Source: Ramlibacter algicola (GTDB lineage Bacteria; Pseudomonadota; Gammaproteobacteria; Burkholderiales; Burkholderiaceae_C). From it: a stretch of 64,000 nt of DNA. Position numbers and translations under genes: made by a program. Shown in pieces: positions 33,391 through 41,750 of the stretch. The DNA is taken from contig NZ_JAEDAO010000001.1 in assembly GCF_016641735.1 (NCBI RefSeq), positions 1,240,001 through 1,304,000 on the forward strand. Reading direction: 5' to 3'. Position 1 is the first letter of the stretch, and the number at the start of each line of letters is the position of its first letter. Under the pieces are notes generated by a model, which saw only the letters and a list, made by a program, of their open reading frames with translations, was not told the origin of the DNA and made no database searches.

Positions 33391-33396
33391 ATTATA
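33391..33396 (-). promoter_or_regulatory. -10 box TATAAT of the tRNA-Thr gene
   Basis: On the leftward strand the hexamer is a perfect TATAAT, 14 bases before the tRNA 5' end. It overlaps the TAA stop codon of the tandem hydrolase gene. No good -35 hexamer is seen 16-18 bases upstream. Confidence 0.5.
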
Positions 33397-35206
33397 GCGG
33401 GGTCGAGGGGGTCGCTTCCTCCAGGACGGACGCGGGCGGCTCGGGGGTGGCGGGGTGCCGGCGGGCGGGCAGCGGCCGCTGCGCCAGGTGCCGCAGCAAC
33501 TCGCGCGCGACGTGCTCGCGGTTGCCCGGCCGCGAGAAGGTGTGGTCGGCGTCCGGAACGTAGGCCATGCGGAAGTTCGGGTGCGCGCGCATGCGGCGGC
33601 CCGAGGGGCCGAAGTGGAACTCGACGTAGTCGCGACCGTCGTCGGCCTCGGACACCAGCATCAGCACGTCGGTGCCCCGCGCGCACAGGCGCCGCATCTT
33701 GCGCAGCAGGGATTCCTCGTGGCCGCCGAACGACAGCGCGCGCGCCAGGCGCGCCGTTGCCAGGGACAGCATGCGGGTCGCGATCAGCCGCACGTCCACC
33801 TGGCCGCGCAGCAGCTTGCGCCAGGCCTCGGCGGTGAACAGCGCGCGACGGTAGTAGTCGCTGGACTTGGCGTACTGCTGCATCGACGACTGCCAGGTGT
33901 CGCCGGGCTTGCCGGGTGTCCACTCGAGCAGGCGCGAGTTCATGAGGACCACGCCGTCGGCGCGCTCGTCCACCAGCGCCGTCTGGAACGCCAGGTAGGA
34001 GCCCGAGCAGATGCCCAGCAGCACGAACTCGCGGCAGCCACGCTGCGCCAGCGCGTCGATGGCGGCGCGCACGTCCTGCGCCGATGCCCGCTCGTACAGC
34101 GTGCCGGCCTTCTGCCCCGACGCGGCCGGGCTGTCGCCGATGCCGGCGATGTCCAGGCGCAGCACCGCATGCCCCGCGGCAGCCAGCGTGCGCGCGAGCC
34201 CCACGTACACGCGGTGCGGGCCGACGCGATAGTTGCCGCCGACGTTGAGCAGCAGCAGCCCGGTCTGGCCGGCGCGGTCGTTCGCGCGGCCCTCCGCGGG
34301 TTCGGTGACCACGCCGACCAGCGAGCCACCGGCACCGCAGCGCACCAGGGACTCGCGGACCGGGCCGCTTTGCCTCCAGCAAGGATCTTCGACCGGTGGC
34401 GCGACGACATCCGCGCGGACGCGCGCCGCCGGCGAGGAAGCGAACCAGTTTTCAATTTCGCGCAGCGTCGCCGCGTCGAGCACACCCGCCCGCGGCTCGT
34501 CGACCATCGCCGCATAGCCCGGCAGCACGCGGTAGTCGACGTCCATGCCGAGCGCGCGCAGCGACTTCGGCAGCGGGCCTTCGGCCGACAGGTCGTCGCG
34601 GCCGATCACCAGCGCGCGGCGTGCCGGTGCCGTCGTGGCGGCCTTCGCCGGATCGAGCGCCTGCAACTCCACGAGCGTCGGCGCCGTGTAGCGCTCGCCC
34701 ATCGCATGCAGCATGCCTTCGTCATCCTGCACGCCGGCCGCGCGCATCTCGCGCACGAAAGCCTTGCCGCTCGCGCATGGCGCCCACAGCAGCAGGCTGT
34801 CGACGCCGCCTTCGCGCGCGGCGGCTTCCAGCGCGAACGTGGCGCCCAGCCGGATCCCCAGCAGCGCGACCGATTGCGCCTGCGAATGGCGGCGTGCCTG
34901 CTCAATGGCAGCGACCGTGCTGTCGACCCACGCGTTCACGCGCGCGGCGTCCATGCCATCGCCGCTGGAATCGCCGGTGCCGTGGTAGTCGAACCGGAAC
35001 ACGGGGAAGCCTGCCTCGGCCAGCGTGGTCGCCAGTTGCACCTGCGTCGGGTAGCTGCACACCGCTTCGTGCCCCATGGGCGGGCACAGCACGATGGCCA
35101 TGTCGCGCCACGGCAGCGCCGGTGGGTGGTACCAGCCGAAGCACCAGTCGCCCGCGGCGTCGAACGTCAGCGCGACGGGGGGAAGGGCGGGGACGTGCGT
35201 GGTCAT
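33392..35206 (-). CDS. Tandem alpha/beta-hydrolase (two fused domains, non-serine nucleophile positions)
   Basis: A 604-residue fusion of two alpha/beta-hydrolase folds (about 5-255 and 285-580). In the first the nucleophile elbow reads GIRLG with R119 where Ser is expected. In the second it reads GICSG with C400. Both have the DYHGTGDSSG or DIAGIGDSP strand-loop after the oxyanion region, and the second ends in the expected His (DADHTFSRPGN). The pattern is that of the exosortase-A-system-associated hydrolase pair, here fused; no exosortase genes are seen. The ATG overlaps the GH2 stop in an ATGA, making this the last gene of the carrier-protein operon. Confidence 0.85.
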   Translation of the reverse strand: MTTHVPALPPVALTFDAAGDWCFGWYHPPALPWRDMAIVLCPPMGHEAVCSYPTQVQLATTLAEAGFPVFRFDYHGTGDSSGDGMDAARVNAWVDSTVAAIEQARRHSQAQSVALLGIRLGATFALEAAAREGGVDSLLLWAPCASGKAFVREMRAAGVQDDEGMLHAMGERYTAPTLVELQALDPAKAATTAPARRALVIGRDDLSAEGPLPKSLRALGMDVDYRVLPGYAAMVDEPRAGVLDAATLREIENWFASSPAARVRADVVAPPVEDPCWRQSGPVRESLVRCGAGGSLVGVVTEPAEGRANDRAGQTGLLLLNVGGNYRVGPHRVYVGLARTLAAAGHAVLRLDIAGIGDSPAASGQKAGTLYERASAQDVRAAIDALAQRGCREFVLLGICSGSYLAFQTALVDERADGVVLMNSRLLEWTPGKPGDTWQSSMQQYAKSSDYYRRALFTAEAWRKLLRGQVDVRLIATRMLSLATARLARALSFGGHEESLLRKMRRLCARGTDVLMLVSEADDGRDYVEFHFGPSGRRMRAHPNFRMAYVPDADHTFSRPGNREHVARELLRHLAQRPLPARRHPATPEPPASVLEEATPSTPL

Positions 35207-37707
35207 GCGGCCTCCAGCGGCAGCGAGCCGGCAAGGTTCAGCGCATGCACGGTGCCTGCGAGATCGGCATGAGGAGCGACGCGTTCCAGTTGCACCACGC
35301 GCGATTCGCCCGGCACCAGGTGGAAGTGGTCGTCGCTTGCGCGCCAGCCCGGGAGGTCCAGGTGCACGCCGACGGCCCACTCGCGCGTGGCCAGCGCCAG
35401 CCTCGCGTGCGTGTCGTCGATGCGTTGCAGCGAGCCTTCGAGGCCGAGGTCGCGACGGCGAGCCGCGGCGAGCGGCCCGATGCCGAGCGGGAAGTGCACG
35501 GCGCGCGAGAGTTCGGCGCCCTCGCGATCGAGCAGCCGCACGCGGAGCAGCTCGCAGGCCGGCGGGCCGAAGCGCCAGGCGTGGTTCAAGTCCATGAAGT
35601 GGTCCAGCAAGTCGAGCAGGGGCACCGCGGTTGCGGTGCGCCCGGGAAGTCGTAGCGCCTTCTCACCCTCGGCGATGCGCACGTCGCCGTCGCGCCACGC
35701 TTCCAGCACCAGCCGGACGTCGAGCGCTTGCGCTCCATCGTTGGTCGCATGGGCGACGAGTCCGTTGCCGCCCTCGTCGGTGACGGCGACCGCGAGCGGC
35801 GCCCACACCCGGCGCAGCGCATGGAAGGCGGACTTGGGCGCGCCGGTCTCGTCCAGCACGCCCCAGCCCGCGCCCGCCCAGAAGTCGCGCAGCTGCAGCA
35901 GCAAGGCGCCGCCGCAAGCGCTGTTCGCGCGGCGCCACTCGGCGTACGCCGCGCCCATCACCTCGGCGATCGCGCAGCGGCCCAGCGCTAGGTAGCGGTC
36001 GTGGTCGGCATGCCGCAACCGCATCGGGTCCTCGCCGAACAGTTCGCGCACGTAGTGGTCACGCACGTCGTCGAAGTCCCAGCCGGCACCCAGGTCGCGC
36101 GGCGAACGCGATTTCCAGGCGGGGTGGTGCGCGCGCGTGGCCAGCCCGCCCGGCATGCGCGCGAGGGCCGCGTCATCCGGGATGCAGGCGAAGGCCAGGC
36201 ACTCGGTGGCGAAGCGCAAGTTGCTGCGCCGCGCGTCCGCGATCGGACGCTCGTAGGCGCCGACGCCGTAGTACGAGGTGGTGCCTGCATCGGCGACGTG
36301 CGGGAACGAGCCCCCGTGCGCGCTCGAAGGCCAGTACGCGGCCCCGGGCGCGAACTCTTCGCACAGGCGCGCGGCCGTTTCGTCGAAGAAGGGCATGCGC
36401 CACTGCTCGCGCGGCACGCCCCACATCGCGGCCTGCTGCTCGACCTCGCTGTTGCCGCACAGCACCGCGACGCACGCATGCGAACCGAGCCGCTGCGCCT
36501 GCTCGCGCACCTCACGCTCCGCAAGCGCGGCGAACGCGGCATCGCCGAACGGGTAATCCATGCTCGCGAACTGGAAGTCGTGCCAGACCAGCAGCCCCAG
36601 CTCGTCGCACAGCTCGTAGAAAGGCGGCTCCTCTTCCACCAGCGTCCCGGCCAGCCGCAGCATGTTGGCGCCCGCACTCCGCAACTGTTCGAGGGCGGCG
36701 CGGCACTGGTCGCGCGAGGAGCGCAGGCTGACCGGATCCAGCGGCGTCCAGCCACCGCCACGGCAGAACACGCGTTCGCCGTTGACACGCAGTGTGAAGC
36801 CGCCATCGGCCTGGTCGATCGCGATGCTGCGGAAGCCCACGCGCCCGAGCGGCACGCCGGCCCGCGAGCCGTCGCGTCCCTGCAACCGCAGCTGCGCGCG
36901 ATAGAGCACCGGCTCGCCATGCGTGTGCGGCCACCAGAGCGCCGGCTCGGCGATCGTGACGCGCGCGCCAGCGCCGTCGGCCGATGCGGAGAGTGGTGCC
37001 ACGTGCTCATGCCCATGGCGATCGATCAGCACGAGTTCCGCCGCATCGAGGTCCTTGAGCCAGCCCTCCGGCGCATCGACCCGCAGGTCGCACCAGCCGC
37101 GCGTCCCGTCGAGGCCGTTGGCCAAGCGATGGCGAAGCTCCGATCCCCACACGATGGGGCGCCACGGCCCGACCGGCGCGACCGGCGGCGACCAGCCCGG
37201 CGTGCGACCGAGCAGCGTCGTGCGCAGCCACCGCAGTTGCTGGTGCGCGACCATGGGCGTGCGCCAGCGCGGGCGCGGGCGGCGGCGCGCCAGTTCCGGC
37301 GCGAGCGCGGCGAAGCGCATCGCCAGCAGGTTGTCCCGAGGTTTCAGGTGATCGCGCACCGGCACGCGGTGGGCGAGGAACATGGACTGGCTGTCCAGGA
37401 TGGATGCGCCGTTGAGCGAGACCTGCGCGAGCGTTGCGAGGCCGTCGAAGCACAAGGTGTCCAGCCCTTCCGGGGGCGCGTCGAAACGTGCTTCGAACCA
37501 CCAGTCCTCGGCATCGAAGTCGCGCGCGGCGCCATCGATCGACCAGCGGCCGGCATCGCGCAGGCAAGCGGCGACGGTCTTCGGCTCGCGGATCTCGATC
37601 CAGCCGCCGTTGTCGTCGTGCACCGGCTCCCCCGGCGGCGTGGCGCGCATCCGCCATCGCGCGGCCAGGGGCTCGCGCGCGAACGGGGCCAGGGCCGCCG
37701 CGCGCAT
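35203..37707 (-). CDS. Glycoside hydrolase family 2-type (beta-mannosidase-like) protein
   Basis: An 834-residue cytoplasmic protein with the GH2 layout: sugar-binding beta-sandwich (about 55-190), immunoglobulin-like domain (about 200-300), TIM barrel (about 305-620) and C-terminal sandwich domains. The acid/base residue is E421 in LCGNSEVEQQ. The nucleophile is likely E502 in RFATECLAFACIP. The Asn before the acid/base Glu is displaced (NSE rather than NE), so activity should be tested. No signal peptide is seen. It sits nine bases after the carrier-protein stop codon and overlaps the hydrolase gene. Confidence 0.85.
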   Translation of the reverse strand: MRAAALAPFAREPLAARWRMRATPPGEPVHDDNGGWIEIREPKTVAACLRDAGRWSIDGAARDFDAEDWWFEARFDAPPEGLDTLCFDGLATLAQVSLNGASILDSQSMFLAHRVPVRDHLKPRDNLLAMRFAALAPELARRRPRPRWRTPMVAHQQLRWLRTTLLGRTPGWSPPVAPVGPWRPIVWGSELRHRLANGLDGTRGWCDLRVDAPEGWLKDLDAAELVLIDRHGHEHVAPLSASADGAGARVTIAEPALWWPHTHGEPVLYRAQLRLQGRDGSRAGVPLGRVGFRSIAIDQADGGFTLRVNGERVFCRGGGWTPLDPVSLRSSRDQCRAALEQLRSAGANMLRLAGTLVEEEPPFYELCDELGLLVWHDFQFASMDYPFGDAAFAALAEREVREQAQRLGSHACVAVLCGNSEVEQQAAMWGVPREQWRMPFFDETAARLCEEFAPGAAYWPSSAHGGSFPHVADAGTTSYYGVGAYERPIADARRSNLRFATECLAFACIPDDAALARMPGGLATRAHHPAWKSRSPRDLGAGWDFDDVRDHYVRELFGEDPMRLRHADHDRYLALGRCAIAEVMGAAYAEWRRANSACGGALLLQLRDFWAGAGWGVLDETGAPKSAFHALRRVWAPLAVAVTDEGGNGLVAHATNDGAQALDVRLVLEAWRDGDVRIAEGEKALRLPGRTATAVPLLDLLDHFMDLNHAWRFGPPACELLRVRLLDREGAELSRAVHFPLGIGPLAAARRRDLGLEGSLQRIDDTHARLALATREWAVGVHLDLPGWRASDDHFHLVPGESRVVQLERVAPHADLAGTVHALNLAGSLPLEAA

Positions 37708-37715
37708 GGCGGCGC

Positions 37716-37973
37716 TCAGGCGGCGATCAGCTCGCGCAGCGCGCGCTCGATCGAGCCGATGCTGCGGAACACGTTGCGCTTGAGCATGTGGTCGGGAAAC
37801 TCCACGTCGAACTCGCCTTCGAGCGCGAGCATCACGTTGACGCTCGCGTGCGACGTCATGCCGGACTGGTACAGGTCCGTGTCGACCGCGAGCTTGTCCG
37901 GATCGACACCCAGGCGGCCATGGTCACGCAGGACGCGGCGGATTGCGGTTTCGGCATCAGTCAGGGTTGTCAT
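37716..37973 (-). CDS. Acyl/aminoacyl carrier protein
   Basis: An 85-residue four-helix carrier protein. The phosphopantetheine attachment site is S41 in SGMTSHASVNVML; the usual D-S-L is changed to T-S-H, as expected for carrier partners of amino acid:[carrier protein] ligases rather than fatty-acid ACPs. It is probably the substrate of the ligase at 39699 and is made holo by the AcpS-like enzyme encoded immediately upstream. Confidence 0.9.
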   Translation of the reverse strand: MTTLTDAETAIRRVLRDHGRLGVDPDKLAVDTDLYQSGMTSHASVNVMLALEGEFDVEFPDHMLKRNVFRSIGSIERALRELIAA

Positions 37974-37988
37974 GCCGCCGCATTCTGG

Positions 37989-38405
37989 TCAGGGGGGTGG
38001 CTCTGCCGTGTCGGACAGTGCCGCAACCACCGCCGCGGCGTACTCGCCGTCATGGCTCAAACAGACTATGCAGCGCGCGATGCGCTGTTCGCGCGCAATC
38101 GAAAGCACGCGTCCATGCAGTTCCAGCGAGCACGCGCCGTCGTCCGCGCGCACCACTTCGATGTCGCGCCAGGAGATTCCGGCCTCGGACAACGCAAGCG
38201 CCTTGATCGCGGCTTCCTTGGCCGCGAAGCGCGCCGCATAGCGCTGCGCCCGATCGTGCGGCGACCCTTCGCAGTACGCGATCTCGCCATCCGCGAACAA
38301 CTTTCGGGCAAATGCATTCCCGAACTCGGCGAGCGACTGCTCGATGCGCGGGATGTGCACGAGGTCGATGCCGAGTCGGACAACGCCCGACGGCCGTGCA
38401 GGCAT
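37989..38405 (-). CDS. AcpS-type 4'-phosphopantetheinyl transferase
   Basis: A 138-residue enzyme that moves phosphopantetheine from CoA to a carrier-protein serine. The AcpS motifs are LGIDLVHIPRIEQSL (D14, metal ligand) and ARFAAKEAAIKAL (E64). It is a second copy relative to the housekeeping AcpS, which normally lies beside pdxJ elsewhere. Being 15 bases upstream of the carrier gene, it is presumably dedicated to that carrier. The ATG at 38405 is preferred; a TTG thirteen codons upstream also opens the frame. It is divergent from the acyl-CoA dehydrogenase gene across 121 bases. Confidence 0.92.
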   Translation of the reverse strand: MPARPSGVVRLGIDLVHIPRIEQSLAEFGNAFARKLFADGEIAYCEGSPHDRAQRYAARFAAKEAAIKALALSEAGISWRDIEVVRADDGACSLELHGRVLSIAREQRIARCIVCLSHDGEYAAAVVAALSDTAEPPP

Positions 38406-38526
38406 TTGGCTCGACAGTGATTGGATGAGTTGCTGGCTGTGCAATTCGGGCCCTTGGCCGCCCCACGGCGCGAAACGGCAGTGCTATTGTCCCTCGCATC
38501 ATTCGCCGCATGGGAGGAACAACCAG

Positions 38527-39699
38527 ATGGACTGCGATTCGGCGCCACGTTTCGCCGAACTCATCGACGCGGTGCGCAAGGTCGCCACGGACGTGGCCGC
38601 ACCGCAGGCCGCCGACGTCGACGCGAAGGCACGCTTCCCGATCGAGACACTGGCGGCGCTGCGCGAGTACCACGTGTTGTCGGCCGCTGTGCCGCGCGAG
38701 CTCGGCGGTGCCGGCTGCACGATGGAGGAGCTCGCGCAACTGTGCTCGACCCTGGGCCAGTCGTGCGGTTCCAGCGCCATGGTGCTGGCGATGCACTACA
38801 TCCAGCTGGCGTGCATCGCGCGCCACGGCATGGAGAGCGACTACTTCCGCGGCTACCTGCGCGATCTCGTCAAGCGCCAATACCTGCTGGCGTCGATGAC
38901 GTCGGAGAACGGTACTTTCGGCGACACACGCTCGAGCATCTGCGCGGTCCGCCGCAGCAACGGCGGCTTCCAGCTCGACAAGGACGCGACGACGGGTTCG
39001 TACTGCGCGCACTCGGACGCCATCCTGGTGACCTGCCGCAAGGACGAGGACGCCGCGCGCAGCGACCAGGTGCTGGTGCTCGTCAAGCGCGAGGACTGCA
39101 CGCTGTCGCAGACCACGTCCTGGGACACGCTGGGCATGCGCGGCACGTGCAGCCCCGGCTTCAAGCTCGAATCGCACGGTGCCGAAGAGCAGGTGCTGCC
39201 GGTGCCGTACGCGGACATCTCGGCGCAGACCATGGTGCCGTACTCGCACATCCTGTGGGCCTCGCTGTGGTGGGGCATCGCGGCGGGTGCGGTCAACAAG
39301 GCCGCCAACTTCGTGCGGGGCCAGGCGCGCCAGAACCCGGGCACCACGCCGCCGACGGCGAACCGCCTTGCCGAAGTGCTCGTGCAGTTGCAGGTGATGA
39401 AGCAGAACTGGGTGTCGGCCGCGCGCGACTTCGATGCGCTGGGCGACGAGCGCGAGCCGCTGGCCGGCATGGGCTGGGCGCTGCGGCTGAACAACCTGAA
39501 GATCGCGAGCTCGGAAGCCGCGCCGCAGATCGTGCACCGCGCGCTGCAGATCGTCGGCATCCTCGGCTACAAGAACGACAGCCCGTTCAGCCTCGGCCGC
39601 CACTACCGCGATGCCCTGTCGGGCTCGCTCATGATTTCCAACGAACGCATCGGCGCCAAGAACGCGTCGATGCTCCTCGTGACCAAGGAGCTGGTTTGA
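38527..39699 (+). CDS. Acyl-CoA dehydrogenase-family flavoprotein (carrier-protein cluster)
   Basis: A 390-residue acyl-CoA dehydrogenase-fold protein with an N-terminal helical domain (about 1-120), beta domain (about 121-225; SMTSENGTFGDTRSS, TSWDTLGMRGTCSP) and C-terminal helical domain (about 230-385; QIVGILGYKNDSPFSLGRHYRDAL). In this setting it may oxidise an aminoacyl thioester on the carrier rather than a fatty acyl-CoA. The base residue is not assignable by eye. The stop overlaps the next start as TGATG. Confidence 0.9.
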   Translation: MDCDSAPRFAELIDAVRKVATDVAAPQAADVDAKARFPIETLAALREYHVLSAAVPRELGGAGCTMEELAQLCSTLGQSCGSSAMVLAMHYIQLACIARHGMESDYFRGYLRDLVKRQYLLASMTSENGTFGDTRSSICAVRRSNGGFQLDKDATTGSYCAHSDAILVTCRKDEDAARSDQVLVLVKREDCTLSQTTSWDTLGMRGTCSPGFKLESHGAEEQVLPVPYADISAQTMVPYSHILWASLWWGIAAGAVNKAANFVRGQARQNPGTTPPTANRLAEVLVQLQVMKQNWVSAARDFDALGDEREPLAGMGWALRLNNLKIASSEAAPQIVHRALQIVGILGYKNDSPFSLGRHYRDALSGSLMISNERIGAKNASMLLVTKELV

Positions 39700-40616
39700 T
39701 GGACACGCGGACCTACGACATCGAGGGTTTCGCCGAGCAACTGGTCGAGCACGGCCTGATCGTGCCGACCGGCATCAAGGGCGCGTACGGGCGCGGCCCG
39801 GTGTTCGAGGACATCCTGCAGCGCTTCGACGCGCTGGTGAAGCGCATCGCGGCCGACGACGGCGCGCAGGAGCTGACGTTCCCGCCGGTCCTGGCCCGCG
39901 CCATGATCGAGAAGGTCGGCTACATGGACAACTTCCCGCAGCTGGCCGGCTCGGTGCACAGCTTCATGGGCACTGACAAGCAGGCGCGCGAGCTGTCGGC
40001 CAAGGTGCATGCGGGCGAGCGCTGGGAAGACATGCTGTCGCCCACCGACGTGATGCTGACCCCGGCCGCGTGCTACCCGGTCTACCCGACCTTCAGCGGC
40101 CTGCTGCCGCAGGGCGGCCGCCTGGTCACGGTGCTCGGCTGGGTGTTCCGGCATGAGCCGTCGGACGAGCCGACGCGGCTGCAGCACTTCCGCATGCGCG
40201 AGTACATCCGCGTGGGCAAGCCCGAGGACGTGGTCGCGTGGCGCGACGCCTGGCTGCAGCGCGGCCTCACGCTGCTGGAAGGCCTGGGCCTGCCGGTGCA
40301 GAGCGACGTCGCGTCCGATCCCTTCTTCGGCCGCGCCGGCAAGATGATGGCCGCCAACCAGGTCGACCAGCGCCTCAAGTTCGAGATCCTGTGCCCGGTG
40401 ATCTCGCGCGAGAAGCCGACGGCGATCTGCTCGTTCAACTGGCACCAGGACCACTTCAGCTCCAAGTTCGGCATCCGCACGTCGGAAGACGCCGTGGCGC
40501 ATACCGCCTGCCTGGGCTTCGGCCTCGAGCGCGTGACGCTGGCGCTGATCAAGGCGCACGGCTACGACGTGGCCGACTGGCCGGCAAAGGTGCGCGACCA
40601 ACTGTGGCCGAGGTGA
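39699..40616 (+). CDS. Amino acid:[carrier protein] ligase (class II synthetase-like)
   Basis: A 305-residue truncated seryl-tRNA-synthetase-like catalytic domain without the tRNA-binding coiled coil. Motif 2 is GWVFRHEPSDEPTRLQHF (R151). Motif 3 is CLGFGLERVTL. C125, E168 and C271 fit the zinc ligands of the family. Characterised homologues from Bradyrhizobium, Agrobacterium and Methylibium load glycine or alanine on a phosphopantetheine carrier. It is preceded by the acyl-CoA dehydrogenase gene by one-base overlap and followed by DUF1839. Its carrier partner should be the 85-residue protein divergent at 37716-37973. Confidence 0.92.
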   Translation: MDTRTYDIEGFAEQLVEHGLIVPTGIKGAYGRGPVFEDILQRFDALVKRIAADDGAQELTFPPVLARAMIEKVGYMDNFPQLAGSVHSFMGTDKQARELSAKVHAGERWEDMLSPTDVMLTPAACYPVYPTFSGLLPQGGRLVTVLGWVFRHEPSDEPTRLQHFRMREYIRVGKPEDVVAWRDAWLQRGLTLLEGLGLPVQSDVASDPFFGRAGKMMAANQVDQRLKFEILCPVISREKPTAICSFNWHQDHFSSKFGIRTSEDAVAHTACLGFGLERVTLALIKAHGYDVADWPAKVRDQLWPR

Positions 40617-40627
40617 CGCCCGGGACC

Positions 40628-41623
40628 ATGTCCATGCCATCGATCGCCGTCCTGCCCGGGCTGACGCCCGAGAGCTACCGCCGGCACCCGCTGCACGGCG
40701 AAGCTGCCGCGTGGCCGGAGAAGAACTGCTACGCCGACCTGTGGATCGGGTTCCTGCACACGCTGGGCCTCGAGCCGCTGGCGCTGTTGCCGTTCACCGT
40801 CGCGGTGGACTTCGAAGGCGACCAGTGGACCTTCTTCAAGCCACCGCCCGAGGAGTTGCGCAGCCTGTACGGCGTGGACGTGCAGGAGCTCACCGTGTGG
40901 CGTCCGCTGATCGAGCACGCCAAGGAGCACCTCGCGGCCGGCAAGTTGATCAGCACCGAGTCCGATGCGTTCTGGCTGCCCGACACCGCGGGCACCGACT
41001 ACCGCCGCTCGCACACCAAGACCACCATCCTGATGGCGGACCTGGACCTCGCGAACGAGCGGCTCGGGTACTTCCACAACGCCGGCTATTTCGAGTTGCA
41101 GGGCGAGGACTTCCGGCAGCTGTTCCGCCTGGACGCGCCGCCGGATCCGGCGTTCCTGCCGCTGTTCGCCGAGGTGGTTCGCATCGACCGGCTCGTGCGC
41201 CGCAACGCATCCGACCTGTCGGACCTCGCGTTCGACCTCCTCCGCCAGCACTTCGCGTGGCGGCCGCGCAGCAACCCGTTCTCGCGCTTCGCCGCCCGGA
41301 TCGAGAGCGACATGCCGGCCATGCACGAAGCGGGCCTCGCGCACTACCACCAGTGGGCGTTCGCGAGCGTGCGCCAGGCCGGCGCGGCGTTCGAGCTGCT
41401 CGGCGCGCACTTGCGCTGGATGGCGACGCAGGGCTATCCGGAACTCGGCGAGGCCGCGCCGCACTTCGAGGCGATCGGCACGGCCAACAAGACGCTGATC
41501 CTGAAGGGCGCGCGCGCGGTCAACGCGCGCCGCGCGCTCGGCGCGGACGAGCTGTTGCAGGGCATGGCGAGCGACTGGGAGCGCGGCATTGCGGTGCTGC
41601 AGCCGCTGCTCGGCGACGCCTGA
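40628..41623 (+). CDS. DUF1839-family protein
   Basis: A 331-residue protein of DUF1839, a family that recurs beside amino acid:[carrier protein] ligases. It contains CYADLWIGFLHTLGLEPLALLPFTVAVDFEGDQWTFFKPPPEELR and a central YFHNAGYFELQGEDF segment. No catalytic motif is recognised. It may be an acyl- or aminoacyl-transferase acting on the loaded carrier, but that is inference. The ATG at 40628 follows GAGG 17-20 bases upstream; an ATG two codons on is equivalent. Confidence 0.85.
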   Translation: MSMPSIAVLPGLTPESYRRHPLHGEAAAWPEKNCYADLWIGFLHTLGLEPLALLPFTVAVDFEGDQWTFFKPPPEELRSLYGVDVQELTVWRPLIEHAKEHLAAGKLISTESDAFWLPDTAGTDYRRSHTKTTILMADLDLANERLGYFHNAGYFELQGEDFRQLFRLDAPPDPAFLPLFAEVVRIDRLVRRNASDLSDLAFDLLRQHFAWRPRSNPFSRFAARIESDMPAMHEAGLAHYHQWAFASVRQAGAAFELLGAHLRWMATQGYPELGEAAPHFEAIGTANKTLILKGARAVNARRALGADELLQGMASDWERGIAVLQPLLGDA

Positions 41624-41750
41624 GCCATAGCCGGTTACCGGCGATGCATTTGCACGCGGTGCACGACACCCGCGCAACACACACGAGCCACGCCAAGGCC
41701 GAGCATCCGTTCCAACGCGCCGACGTCCGGCGCACAAGGGATGGATCGCC

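Noticed and set aside
39699..40616. Seryl-tRNA synthetase
   Set aside because: The tRNA-binding N-terminal coiled coil is missing, and carrier protein and AcpS genes are adjacent. The carrier-protein ligase family is the better call.
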